A DNA stretch of 64,000 bases from Argentina anserina (Eukaryota > Streptophyta > Magnoliopsida > Rosales > Rosaceae): positions 4,836,001-4,900,000 of the forward strand of contig NC_065876.1 of the NCBI RefSeq assembly GCF_933775445.1, read 5' to 3'. The notes beneath the pieces were generated by a model. It was not told where the DNA came from, made no database searches, and saw nothing but the letters and a program-made list of their open reading frames with translations. How positions within the stretch are numbered: the first letter of the stretch is position 1; the number at the start of each line of letters is the position of its first letter. Made by a program: the position numbers and the translations under genes. Positions 12,546-24,651 of the stretch are shown here, one piece after another.

Positions 12546-12732
12546 TGTTTTCTGTCGATTGTCGTCGTCAGTTGAGATTTTGTGAGTTCGTGTGGATTCA
12601 AAAGGAGGCCGCGGAGGGTGTAAATATAAATGATCAAAAGTTCATGGGCTTAGTTGCAATTGTTATGGAAAGAAACGACGGTACTCGATGACGTTTTAAT
12701 TAGAATCATATATATATATATATATATACCTG

Positions 12733-13109
12733 GGAGGTCTTTATCTTGGCTTAAGCTATGAATTTTCATTTTTGACAAACTTTTCGATCGATTTTTCACA
12801 TCTCCACCGTCTAATATCTAGGTTATAACGTATAGATCATCTCCACAAAATTTCAGCCGATTCCATCACCGTTAAGGTACTCATAACTTTGATTTTCTAC
12901 TCAAAATATGAACGGTTCAGGTTCGGCAAATTCAATACGTCCATTGGTTTTGATTAGTTCGATACCTTAACGATCATGAAATCGGCTGAACTTTTTTGGA
13001 GATGATCTATACGTTATAACCTAGATATTGGACGGTGGAGATGTGAAAAATCGATCGCAAAGTTAATAAAAAATGAAAATCCGTACCTTAGCTTAAGGTA
13101 CGGACCTCC
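12733..13109. mobile_element. Foldback MITE, 377 bp
   Basis: The two halves are long inverted arms, starting GGAGGTC and ending GACCTCC, with long matching stretches (for example the TTATAACGTATAGATCATC block near 12822-12842 against its complement near 13002-13021). The centre is near 12921. It abuts a (TA)n run at 12710-12728 upstream of snurportin. Confidence 0.75.
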
Positions 13110-13760
13110 GCACTTTTCGGTCAAATTTTTTCACCATAAGCGATTTAATATTTAGGTATGTTATTCAAGATCATCGTTACAAAATTTCATCTAATTCGGA
13201 CATCGTTAAGGTATTGAAATTAGATCAAATCAATGAATGAATTAAAATTGTTCAACGTGAACCATTCGTGTAAATCTCAATTTTGAAAGCTCAAACCATT
13301 ATTAAATTGGATGAAACTTTGTGGATGAAACTTGGATGAAACTTTGTGGAGATGATCTTGAATAACATACCTAAATATTGAATCGCTTATGGTGAAATTT
13401 TTTGATCGAAAAGTGTGCGAAAATTGAAACTTCACTCTGTAATTTTCAGAGTGAAGCTTATTTAGGTATGTTATTCAAGATCATCTCCACAAAGTTTCAT
13501 CCAATTTGATAATGGTTTGAACTTTCAAAATTGAGATTTACACAAACGGTTCACGTTAAACAATTTTAATTCATTCATTCATTTAATCTAATTTCAATAC
13601 CTTAACGATGTCTGAATTAGATGAAATTTTGTAGAGATGATCTTGAATAACATACCTAAATATTGAATCGCTTATGGTGAAAAGATTTGACCGAAAAGTG
13701 TGTAAAAATTGGAACTTCACTCTGTAATTTCATAGTGAAGCTTCACTCTGGATAGAGACT
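13110..13760. repeat. Two further adjacent foldback units
   Basis: The block ATTTAGGTATGTTATTCAAG and its complement recur four times in alternating orientation (about 13150, 13360, 13465 and 13645), flanked by CGGTCAAA/CGAAAAGTGTG end sequences. This implies two nested or tandem inverted-repeat elements, the first about 13110-13412 and the second to about 13760. GAAGCTTCACTC motifs mark the right side. No coding capacity. Confidence 0.65.
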
Positions 13761-13790
13761 GTATATATATACATATGTATATATATATAT

Positions 13791-14473
13791 CAAGGTTCTA
13801 AAAAGCGCTAGGCGGTATGCAGGCGGACAGCCACCTCCTAGCGCCTAGACGGTTAGGCGGCCTCCTAGGTGGCGCCTAGGCGGTTTCGAATTATTAAATA
13901 TTTATTTATTTTTATACATATATTTAAACTATTTTAATGATTAAAATATTTAATAATGTTTAATATTAATTTTAAAAATACTTAAAATAGTCTAAATTCA
14001 CATAACTTAAATAGAAAGTCCATAAAAAAATATTTGAAGAAAAGATAAATAATGAAACAAATGTAATAATATTAAATCTCAATTTCTTTCTCTCCAAATT
14101 GTTTCCTAACTTATTCAGTATCGGACTCAAACTTAATATTCATATTTCTTTCCTCTTCTTTTGTTGATGAGATGATGAGATTCAATTTTCAGAAAATAGA
14201 CAGAGTGAGAGCTGCAGCATCTTTTAGTTTTTTTTTTAATGTCAAGTGATGGTTGACCGCCTATGACTAAATATGCCTGATTAGACCGCCTATGACTGAA
14301 TAGGGCCGCCTAGACCGCCTAGGACTGAATAGGGCTGCCTAGGACCGCCTAGGCGGCTGCTTAATTCACAAAACGCCACAGATGACCGCCGAGGCAAAAA
14401 GCGTGGCGGTGGGTGACCTCCTAGCGCCTAGACGCCGCCTAGGCGGTCTAGGCGGCCGCTTTTTAGAACACTG
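13791..14473. mobile_element. hAT-type MITE, 683 bp, in a (TA)n tract
   Basis: The left end CAAGGTTCTAAAAAGCG and the right end CGCTTTTTAGAACACTG form terminal inverted repeats with the CA(n)G-type ends seen in hAT elements. Both flanks are ATATATAT, so an 8-bp TSD is compatible but not provable. Subterminal regions are dense in short CGCCTAGGCGG-like motifs in both orientations, while the interior is AT-rich and non-coding. Confidence 0.75.
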
Positions 14474-15162
14474 ATATATATATATATATGGATAGGAAGA
14501 ATATGGTTGGGAGTGTTCTCCTAGGTGATTTGGGTATTTCTATTGTGCCTAGGTCTACATGGATCAAGTTGGATGTGTATGCAAGAGATCCAATGCATGT
14601 GTTGGAAGATGAAAGAGAATGAAGCTTTCGTGCTAGCTATATTTTGATTGTAGGAGTTTTTTATGAAAAATTATAGTATACATCAATGTATGTCATACGT
14701 TCCACATCCGACGGTTAATATTGTTTTGTGAGTGGAGTAAAAAAAAAATATTCGTTGTCAACTATCAGATGAGATATGTATAGTAGATTAACTCGTTCTT
14801 TATAGATACTCATACGTCCGACATGATAAAAAGAGCATGCTGAAATAGTGAGGTCATGAATAAATTATCAAGAAAATAACGTATTTAAAGAGTTGAGTAG
14901 AGATTATTCTCTTGAAAAGAGTGATAATTGATGTCCTCACGATTTTTGGAACTTGATTCATTTTCTTGATCATCTGAGAGATACATTAATGAGATATCGG
15001 AGGATTACTGATGATAGATGGATTAGATACAATGAAGAATGACATTACGGGATTTGTCATTCGTGATTGGCATTTGGCAAGGTGCCTTTCATACATGCTT
15101 ATGGCGATAAGCCCCGTAGAATATCGTTATCGCTAGAACATGCATAAATTTTAACATAATTT
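14474..15162. other. Gene-free stretch
   Basis: AT-rich sequence with scattered stops in all frames. I see no feature that I can support. Confidence 0.4.
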
Positions 15163-16340
15163 TGACACGGCCCATCCTAAATATTACTCTAATATATAGA
15201 GCAGATCGTGCGGGAACCACTATCTTAGGAGGTATATCAAAATATCAGCATAGTCTCTTTTAAAAGTAGCCAATCATATTTACAAAAAAACAACACTTCT
15301 AAAATCTCAAATTCAACCCAACTCTTAGAGCCTCCACGCTCCCCACAATTTCACAAACTCCACAATCACAAATCAACATATATATCACAAAAGTACATCA
15401 CAGTAAATAATAATAGAACACATTCATCATTGGACCCCTGTAGCTAGTAGTTTTGCTTAAACTACAACCGATCATCTCACTTTAAGAAAGAAAAAAACTT
15501 GCGTATAACCTAATGTATATGTGTACGTCCGAACTCTCTATCTCATTTAAGATTTTTGTTCTTCGTTAAACATCTTTTGTATTTTATTTTGAAGGTTTGC
15601 ATAAATAAGGTGGACCCTGAATTGATCCGTTCTACACCAAGATCTCGACTCGTCACAATTATGGCTACAAAAAAGAAAAAGAAAAAAAAGAGGTTCGGAT
15701 CGAGAACAGAACCCTGAACTCTAAAGATCAGAAGTACGTCTCAAACAACTAGGTAAGCGCAGAAAAATCGGTGCTTCTTCTAAGCATTTCAGACAAGCAC
15801 CCACGTTAGAAGATCAATGACGCGACTAACTTTCATAGCCTACTTTAATGAGAACGTTGGGGTGATTGCATTGTCGTATGCTTACAGGCCAAGGATATCG
15901 GTAGAGGTCATCTACCACAAGCTACGCGTAAAGCCATGTACTTGCCTAATGAAGCAAAAACGTAGATCCTTTGATAAGGAGGGAGACAGGTTGCACGAGA
16001 TGGGATTTATATTTGAGGTAATTCATCCGGGTTTTCGATGTAGTGATTGTAAGTAAGCAAAGTAGAAACTGGTGCATGTGCGATGACTTCACAAATCTCA
16101 ATAAGGATTTGTTATTGGATTCTACGGCGGCTCACAAGCTACTGTCATGATGGACGCATTCTTTAGCTACAACAAAATCAAAATGCATTGTGACTTATGT
16201 CATAGACAAGGGTACATACTGCTATATTGTTATGCCTTTCGGGTTAAGGTAAATGTTGGCGGAACTACCAGCGTCTCGTGAACATCATGTTGTGGCGCAT
16301 CTTGGAACAACAATTACCTTACCATGGGCAAGTGAGGAAG
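15163..16340 (+). mobile_element. Decayed Ty3/Gypsy fragment (LTR-like start and RT piece)
   Basis: Reading + frames around 15930-16260 gives blocks typical of Gypsy reverse transcriptase: KQKRRSFD followed by LHEMGFI, then CDDFTNLNK, then DKGTYCY..VMPFGL, interrupted by stops and frameshifts. The stretch starting TGACACGGCCC at 15163 resembles the start of the solo LTR at 30659, so part of an LTR may lie upstream. The integrase is not visible, and the element is clearly dead. Confidence 0.65.
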
Positions 16341-16521
16341 AACCTTAAGTATAATTTCACTCCAAATCTAAAGCTGCAACTAAAGCCAATAATTTATCCA
16401 GTTTGAAAACAACACAGAGAAATCTTATTATTGGATTAACATAAACACAAGTAGATAGATAGTATTGAAACAAAATGGAAAACTCAAGAGGGAAAATAGA
16501 AGGCGAGGAACACAACCGCAA

Positions 16522-19500
16522 TCAACAACATCTTCTTGGGAGGATCAGGTGGCCAGTCATGTGCCAACTTTCTCCACCATCAGGATGCGCATAAGGGCAT
16601 GCAGGTATGAAGTCTGATTCTTTCTTTAAAAACATCTTCCATGATGCATTCGGATCTTCAGTCGAGAACCTAGTCCAAGTAGCAGTAGAATTCTCATACC
16701 TACTATGTGTGATTCGAGTGAACTTTTTCACATCCTTGATCCTTTGTTTGTCAATCGGGTGATTCGGGTCAATATCGATAGTGTCAATATCGATAGTGAA
16801 AATATCTCCATAAGACCTCACAGAGTGCTCGAAGAGAGGCAAAGAGATGGGATCAACGGTCACAGCGGCAAGATCCGAAGTCACAACAATGCTAAGTCCA
16901 TCTGGACTGAAGAACGGATGGTTCACATGCCCTGATATATCACTTCCGCTTATCATCACTCTTATCCACACATCCGGATCATCTGGATTCACTAGAAACA
17001 CTCCAAAGTATCCTGGATCAAGACCATTGTCTGTCTCTGGTACACCTGATTCAGGTTTGCTACGGGTTGACGAAAATACAATCCAATTTCCATTCGGCGA
17101 CCATTGACAATGTGTATCAGTCCACTTCCCTTCTGTTAGCCTTGTTGGTTCCACTCCATCGCACACCCCTTCTTTTTTGTTTTCCATAATGTATAGATTC
17201 TTGTATCCGCCATTCCTTGTTGATCGGAAAACTAATCTCTTCCCTGTTGCAATTTTCGACACATAATTACAATCGCAAAAACATATATATAATATACATA
17301 CATAGTCCTTTTTTATGCTAATAAGTTCAACATGATATCTTACCGTCTACATTTAGGATCTAGAGTTATTTTTCGGTCATATTCCGCATCTCGACCGTTT
17401 AGTTTCAAAATTTTAAACTATAAATAATTTTTATAAATTTTCAACTAAATTGAGAGCAGATACATCAAAAATAGATGGAGTTACCGTCTGGACTGCTAGA
17501 TGGAAAAGCATTATTGTAACTATCTGTGAGTGGATGGGATTGTCGTCTGTAATTTGATACTTTGGTGATAGCTATGATGTTGACTTGCTCCTTGGCGTTA
17601 AACGAAGGTCCCACACATACATACAATGTGTCCTCACATTGGTCCCAAACAGGGGAGAAGACTCTGTCCGCTCCCTCCTCCTATATAAGCAAACCCAATC
17701 ATATATGATATTATGACATGACAAGTACCTGTTATAATTCCACATTTATTCATACTATGCATATATACTAGCCTGATACATGTGCGCTGCACGTGTGGTT
17801 AGTGCTTTCAATTGTTACTTAGTGGTCAGTAAAAATCGGTTGGAAAAAAAAACTTTTTTTTAGAGGAAAGGGTATTTTGGGTAAATCAAATTTTGGTAAA
17901 GTTGTTTGACTTCTGCAATTATAAGTAAGCAATTCATCCTTAACCTTGAATTATTGAAAATAATCTTTTTAAAATTGAGTTATTTTGTTTTCAATTTTTG
18001 GATTTATATCCAATTGTAGTTGAGTATGAATTTCACGCTAATGACCGTGTGAACGAGACTGATAAATAAGAGCTACCTCGTAAGCAATATGCAATCCTTG
18101 CTTATCAGCGACCCACACAGCCTTGAACTCATTGTCGACAAATGCAAGCTTTGTTCCGTCTTTGGAGACTGTTGGAAACACTCCGGACACCCTGAATAGA
18201 CTCACATCATTCAGTGGGCAGTCAAGCTTCTGAAACGGTCTCTTAACAGCTTTGTCAAACTATCATGCACATGTCGCAAAACGTACAATTGCATCAGTAT
18301 ACACTAGCTTGAAGAATGATACACATATAAGGGTGTACTAGGAAACGAATTTAAAGTAGGTACCTCCAGTTTCTCACTCCAGCCACGATGGTAACCAATG
18401 CGCTTCCCACCATCCATCACAAAGGGGTTGAAATGATCCGCTTTAGATCTAGTGTTTTGAGTGATTGTTGTGCTTCCATTTGGTCCTCTAGCTGTATCAA
18501 AAATCTCAATGTGTCTAAACTGTGCTTCTTCACGTGCTGCGCCTAACCCTGATTCTTGACGAACAGTTACAACAACCACTGTGTTGGCATCAAGGGCCGC
18601 CGGGGTAAACCCATCAATATTGGCCGGGGTCATACGAGGGGTAACTGATGTCAAACCTTTGCCAATGTCGGCTCGGTACACACCCCAAAATTCGTCCTTG
18701 GGATGTTTGTCGTTATTTTTACGAGGTATGGGATCATCCTTGCGGTGGAAGAATATGACATCGTCACTTCCCCAAGTTGGCCACCCGCCATTCTCTACAA
18801 CCTTAGTGCGATTGTAGGGCTCCTCTACGTTCATGACATAGATGTTAGTCCTTAGATCTTCGATTTCACCTTCCCACCCACCCTTCTTTCCCTCAAACGA
18901 CGCCACCGCTATCTTCTTCCCAGACGGTGACACTGAGGGGCTTAAATCAGCATGCTCTATTTTGAGCGAGGCATAATAGATAAGATGAAAATCAGCATTA
19001 ATTCGATCATCATCAACAGCTAAAGAAGCTAGCATGATACAGTATATTATATTATGTACTAATACTGTAATAGTAATAGAAGGAGAGTAGGAGCTAGGAA
19101 CGTACCTCGAGGTGTGAGACGATAAGTTTTTCCGGTCTTAAGATTGGTCTTATAAACGGCAGTCCAAGGCTGACGACGTTCAGTAGCAGGATCCTTGGTG
19201 CTGACATAGATGAGGTGATCATGGGCAAAGCAAGCACTGTCTTCCATCCGAACACCTTTGAAATCGTCTTTGCCGAAAACTTCAGCTAAGCTGAAGACTT
19301 TGACTTTGGGGGCGTTGACGTAATTGAAGCGGAGAGCTATGTGAAGCAATTCAAGGTCGCTTCGTTCGGAGACGAAAACCAGGCCTGATAGACGACCTGA
19401 ATCTACATCAGCCTCGTTGCCATAGGAAGCCAATTTTGGGCGCTTGAGAAGTGTCTTGAGAGCTGCGGGTGGAATTTCTTGGCCGTTGTAGTTGTAGGAA

Positions 19501-19631
19501 TCGTCTATGTCATCAATCATGCGGACTTCATTGTCCTTGGGCGTCAATTTTGGGCACGAGAATAAGTGAAGTGGCACCGGTGTTCGATAGGTTGCGAAGA
19601 AGGCAATGCTACCTCTCTTATCTCCAGCCAT
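16522..19631 (-). CDS. DPP6 N-terminal-like / WD40-like beta-propeller protein
   Basis: The spliced model is complement(join(16522..17243, 17485..17680, 18077..18259, 18364..18956, 19106..19631)), 739 residues, all GT-AG. The ATG follows a TGTAG acceptor, so a 5' UTR intron (about 19632-19868) is likely. The protein resembles the plant family annotated as 'DPP6 N-terminal domain-like' (as in Arabidopsis At1g21670/At1g21680). PD40/TolB-type blade motifs recur: LSPSVSPSGKKIAVAS, GGWPTWGSDDVIFF, THCQWSPNGNWIVFSS and HPFFSPDGLSIVVTSD. No alpha/beta-hydrolase domain or catalytic Ser motif follows, so peptidase activity is unlikely. The biochemical role is unknown. Intron 4 contains a fragment of the foldback repeat family (about 17340-17480). 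A paralogue on the other strand starts at 61567. Confidence 0.88.
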
Positions 19632-20138
19632 CTACAGGTTTAAGAGGCAAGTCAACAAATATTCTAGTAATTAAACTGTGAAACAAAATTAAGCAGGTGC
19701 TTGAATGGAATCTATTATCTGTGGTGTTGAGGGATTAGTCAGACTGGGATTATTCTTATATGTATGAATGCATATATTTTTCCTTCTCAAGTTTATTTCA
19801 TCCTTTCACCAAATGAGTAAATAGTAATCCATGAAATACTTTAGTGACAGAGAGAAGAGACTAGCTACCTGCTGCACTTTCTTGCAATTCTGAACTGGTA
19901 GAATGGCGATTACTCTGACCGGTACTATGTGGGGAGAACAAGTTGAGACGCAAAGGATGAAGGAGGGGAGTGAGATAGATGGGGAGAAAGAAGTTTTAGG
20001 CTCGGATGAGAAATAATAATGACTTGAGAAAAGATGTCAAGCTCTGTGTGAGTATATGGTACCCAAGTCGACCTTTCCTTTATAGATGGCAATCAGCCTC
20101 ACTTGAACACTTCCCGGCTTATAAAACTTATAAAATTA
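19632..20138 (-). promoter_or_regulatory. 5' UTR, leader intron and promoter region of the beta-propeller gene
   Basis: On the minus strand, GCAG/GTAGCTAG at about 19868 pairs with TGTAG just before the ATG, giving a candidate 237-bp leader intron (19632-19868). Upstream sequence to about 20138 is the presumed promoter, and the long-TIR element begins there. No transcript evidence. Confidence 0.45.
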
Positions 20139-21424
20139 AGGATTAAATATTTGTGACACTCGATATTTTATGTGTAAAAACAGTTTTTTCCTTCTATTTT
20201 TAAATTTAATCTGTATATCTTTTAACTCTTATTTTTTAACAGTTATGGTCATTCTATTTTCAAATTTGATATGTATATCTTTTAACTCTTATTTTTAACA
20301 GTTTTGTTATTCTTTTTTTTAACAGTTTTGTCTATTATGTTAGTTAACCGTCAAAAAATTCTGTTAAGCCGTTAAAATGTTTAGAATACCCCCAATTCAA
20401 ATTAACTTTTTTTCTTTCTTTTCTTATGCTTTTTTTATTTTTTATTTTGGTTTTTCTTGTTTTTAAATTTAATTCATCATATGTGCTATCAAATATATAT
20501 AATTGTAATCAACACAAATTATCAAATTAATTGTAAACAAGAGAATGCCGATCTTGCTCCCTATCAAGTTATCTGTAATTTTGTTGAACGCTTGCGAGAA
20601 CTTGGAGCAGATGTAAAACAAGTAAAATGGAATGGCGCTCTTCACGTAGGTGTGTTTCAAAACTCAAACTTAGAGCGAATGATAGTGAATGCATTGCTTG
20701 AAAACTTAATTACTAGTAATTACACTATGTTTCCAATTATAATCTAATCATTGTCGTACGACAATAGGTTTAGTTCCAAATATTACTTTTTAACCTTTTT
20801 TCTTCCTTTGGTCAGAGCACCCAAGCCCATTGTTGGAAACTTTGTTAATTTGCTTGTGTAGTAAGAGGAGAATTAATGACAATTGCTTAACATCAAGTTG
20901 GAAATAAATAATTTGAAACTATTTTTGCATCAAAGTATGGTTATGATGAGTAGAAGTCTTTCTTGTCTTAGCATTGTAGAAAATAATCAAAATATGTTTG
21001 TAGAGCATCATAAATTCATAATATAAAGGAAGTTTCTAACTAGATTTGAGTACTGGCACTCACATGTCATTTTAGGCATTATCCAATTGATTATAAGATG
21101 TTTATAATTAATTTAATGATTTGTGTTGATTACAATTATATATATTTGATAGCACATATGATGAATTAAATTTTAAAACAAGAAAAACAAAAAGAAAAAA
21201 CAAAAGAGAAAATAAAAAAGGCATAAGAAAAGAAAAAAATATGATTTGAATTTGGGGTATTCTAGACATTTTAACGGCGTAACGGAATTTTTTGACGATC
21301 AACTAACGAAATGGAAAAAAACTGTTAAAAATAAGAGTTAAAGAATATACAGATTAAATTTGAAAGTATAAGGACAAAACTGTTTTTACACCTAAAATAT
21401 ATGGTGTCACAAGTATTTAATCCT
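20139..21424. mobile_element. Long-TIR element (Pack-MULE-like) with captured gene fragment
   Basis: The two ends are inverted copies over roughly 300-390 bp each. AGGATTAAATATTTGTGACAC at the left matches the complement at 21400-21424. Inner blocks also pair: 20472-20533 against 21108-21170 (the ATCATATGTGCTATCAAATA segment). The 570-bp middle is unique and includes a piece of protein-coding sequence. Very long TIRs with a gene fragment inside resemble Pack-MULEs, but I could not identify a clean 9-bp TSD. There is no transposase. Confidence 0.7.
20534..20715 (+). pseudogene. Captured fragment of a DUF829 (TMEM53-like) alpha/beta-hydrolase gene
   Basis: One open frame reads LAPYQVICNFVERLRELG, then DVKQVKWN and HVG. 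This is very like the C-terminal segment of plant DUF829/TMEM53-type proteins, where a ...PYQV..F...L..LG..V..VKW..SPHVGH stretch carries the late catalytic His. The similarity stops near 20715, as expected for an internally cut exon. It lies inside the long-TIR element on the plus strand. The family call is from memory of the motif pattern and is uncertain. Confidence 0.5.
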
Positions 21425-21673
21425 AAAACTAAATAACAATAACTACTTTGAACAACCAATGTGATCACGGGGTTCATCTGTTGTACATAGCTTTATGGCA
21501 TACATAAGGGTTTTGCGGGCAAAAGAAGGAGAGCACGTGAAATACACGATGGGGTGTATGTGAGGTTTTGCAAGGATTTCGCTCACAACAGTATTTTCCG
21601 TGATCACGTTCACAATTTCAAAGTAAACCATAAACTAAGACAGTCACCTCAACAGGGACTGAGATACAAATTA

Positions 21674-22924
21674 CAGTAGAACCTCGTTAAATTAATACCC
21701 GATTAATTAATAATCTTGCTAAAATAATACTTTTTGCCGGTCTCGACTTAGGGCTAACGTGTTAAATTAATAATTCGCTAAATTTGTAAGATAATAGAAA
21801 TTTGAGAATTCATATAGACCATATCGAATATATAAATTAATAATGACATGATTTATATAATGAGTTTTACATTTATGAGCATTTTATTGAAGAATTTTGT
21901 TGATTTAATTATCATCAAATAAAATAATATAAAAAATATCGAACAACATAATATATTGAACAACAGTATCCGTAATAAATTGAACAATGTGGTACATAAA
22001 CAAAGTAAAATTTGTATTTTCTTCAAAAAAATGTAAAAGAAAATATTTTTATACCTCGATAAATTAATAAATTATTAATTTATCGATATATTAATTAACA
22101 AATTACTCAAAAGTATCAGACAACAATTTAGTTTATAAATAACTCACTACTTAATTTGATAAAACAAATAAGTACCAAAATTTACAAATAAAGACCAAAT
22201 GATGACAAGTTACGACATATCATAAAATATTTAACTTTTTTACCTTTTTTGATCCATATTGTTTGTTACTATCAATAGAGAGGTTATCTGATATTGTCGA
22301 TTATAAAATCTAACTGCTATTGTCGACTATAAAAACTAACTGATATTGTCGAGTTAAAAACTAACTGCTACTGTCGACTTGGAAGATACATGCTAATGTC
22401 GACTGTGAATTTAACTGCGACTATCGACTTAGAATGAACATGCTACTGTCGATTATAAATCTAGCTGCTACTATCGTCTGAGACTGTGGTTTTTGATGAG
22501 CAAAATTGAAAATTGCTCAAAACATATGCAATATGCTACTTAAATGAAAGTCTATGACATAAAGAACAACTTTATATATTGGCTCACCTCCAAATTGCCG
22601 ATGCTTTGACTGGAAAACTTGAATTTGTTGGAAAAAAAACTAAAAGCTAAGGAGAGAAAAATTGTTAGATTTAGGAGTGACATTTGGTAATTTTCACGAA
22701 AATAAGAGTATTTTGGATATTTTTTCATTAATTAATTAATTAGTTTTGTTTTACTTATTCTTTTGGCTTGAGCTTATGTAATTTGTATAAGAAATATGAA
22801 AAGTGAGTTTTTAGTTAATTCAAATGTGGTGTAGTACCACTAAGTAATTTTCTATATATTAATATTTCACTCAAATAATAAATTTTAACAGTTTCGAGCA
22901 TATTAATTTATAAAAGTTTTACTG
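21674..22924. mobile_element. Pogo/Emigrant-like Tc1-mariner non-autonomous element, 1251 bp
   Basis: The ends CAGTAGAACCTCGTTAAATT and its approximate inverse at 22900-22924 match the CAGTAAAACCTCTATAAATTAATA type of terminus known from Emigrant MITEs. It is flanked by TA on both sides (21672-21673, 22925-22926). The interior from about 22125 to 22870 is a second repeat also present at 36680-37540, so this is probably a nested structure. Confidence 0.72.
22275..22490. repeat. Degenerate tandem repeat with CTACTGTCGACT core
   Basis: About eight or nine copies of a roughly 24-bp unit (core CTGCTACTGTCGACTATAAA, often GTCGAC) lie in a row. A similar diverged array occurs at 36870-37145, and both arrays are followed by the same downstream sequence (GGTTTTTGATGAGCAAAATT). 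It is a signature of an unnamed repeat family. Confidence 0.7.
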
Positions 22925-23517
22925 TAAATGGAGCAGATAATTATAATAACTAATGGAACCGCAAGTGGATGAGACTGTGGGAAGTTTTCCTCTTTTTTGA
23001 GGTTTTAGGCGTAATTTCATGTCCACCTATCAACTCTTAATTTCGATACTTGAGAAATTTTCTTATCATTCGTCACCCTTCTATTTAACTTAGACGTTAA
23101 CCCTTATTTTAAGGCTCACGCTTTAAGGGTTAAGAGCATCTTTATCAGACTCTATTATAGTTTTTTGGCTATTTTGGAGAGCATGTTTAGATTTTTACAA
23201 GGATCAGACTCTCTATTATAACTTTGATTTATTCTTAGCTATCACACTCGATAAATTTGTCTAGCGAGATAACTTAAAGTCAAAACAATTGAATTTGAAA
23301 CTTTCCTTGTATGAAATTATATTTAATTATAATTAAATTTAAAATATATTTTATGTATGTAATGAATATTTTGGAATGCTAAAATAGAGAGAACTGATGC
23401 ATACGTATTTCTAAATTGGCTAACCATAATGCCTTTTAAGCTATTAGCTAAAATTTAACTAAAATATGGCTAAAAACTGTTATTTCTGTTAAACGAATAA
23501 CAATATTACCTTAGTAG
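22925..23517. other. Gene-free AT-rich stretch
   Basis: No supported feature. Scattered stops in every frame. Confidence 0.4.
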
Positions 23518-24651
23518 TGTGTCTTTGTCAAAGTAATTGACGAAGACAGTTAGTCAATCAACATTGATATTTAATTAATTACGGATCTAAATTATGTAAC
23601 AGATAAATTAGTGTTTATTGTCATTAAATTGATTGATACCTTCACATGTAATATTTCCCCTATATAAAGGGATTCGTAATAATATGAGTATACCAATTTT
23701 GTTTCACTTTTACACGTTATTAGCCCTTTCGCTTTATTCTTAGTTTTTAGCCAAAAAAAAAACAGAAAACCATCGTTTTTTTCCCCCCGCCGCTAGCCTG
23801 CTCGTTCTGTCCAACTCTGATCGGCGACCTAGACCGCCGCACCGAGTCCTTGCGGTGACGCAGCTCGGCGGCATCAGTGCCCTGTTTTCTTCCCTGCGAC
23901 GACACAGCTCGGCGAGATCCACCTCGCCGCGATTCCCGACGTCGCAAGAAAGATCGGCGACGACCTAGATCGGAGATTCTCTCCACCGTCGCTCCACCAT
24001 TCCCGATCGGCCAACACCGCACCAGATCTCTTCTGTTGCGGCAGATCCAGCGACCCCCAACCCGCGACCCGTTTTGAAAAAAAAACTGAAATATTTACCA
24101 TTCTGGTAAATTAAGGATAGTTTTTTCACAATTTTTGTTCTTCGTAATTTATAGTAATCATTTACTTTTACAATCTCATGAAATTTAAATAGTAAATGTG
24201 AAAGTTTGGTTACTGTTTTTTTTTACTATATGTGTTACTTATTTTAAAGTAAGTAAATATGCATGTCTATAATATGATTTGTTTGTCAGGTTTACTGCAT
24301 GCGTATATGTTGTGTTGGTAATATTTTCAATTATGCATGGTAAATTAAGACATTGATTTTACGATTGTGGCATATTTGATCAATGTGTTATACTTCATGA
24401 TGTGCTTAAGAATTAAATATATGCATGTTTCATGAGTTTTTGCCATCAATATTATTATTTTAGCATGACCTATATATTATTTGCCATGATAATGAAAAAT
24501 CATGCGCTTTACAAAGTTTTATAAGAAATTATGTGATAAAGTATTTTCCCAAAAAGCATCGAAAGAAAATATGTGACCACCATGAAATTTGGTCTTGAAA
24601 TCCAATTCACACTATTGGAAATTAATACACATTTACTCTTGTTTTATGTAG

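Noticed and set aside
11961..12637. Several overlapping ORFs on the plus strand and in other minus frames over exons 1-2 of snurportin
   Set aside because: They are shadows of the GC-rich 5' exons; the snurportin frame has family motifs and consistent splice sites.
20469..20660. Minus-strand ORF over the captured gene fragment
   Set aside because: The plus-strand frame of the same DNA carries the DUF829-like motif; the minus frame has none.
23740..24101. Overlapping Arg-rich ORFs on both strands near 23.8-24.1 kb
   Set aside because: They fall in the GC-rich leader of the decayed Copia element and have no motif.
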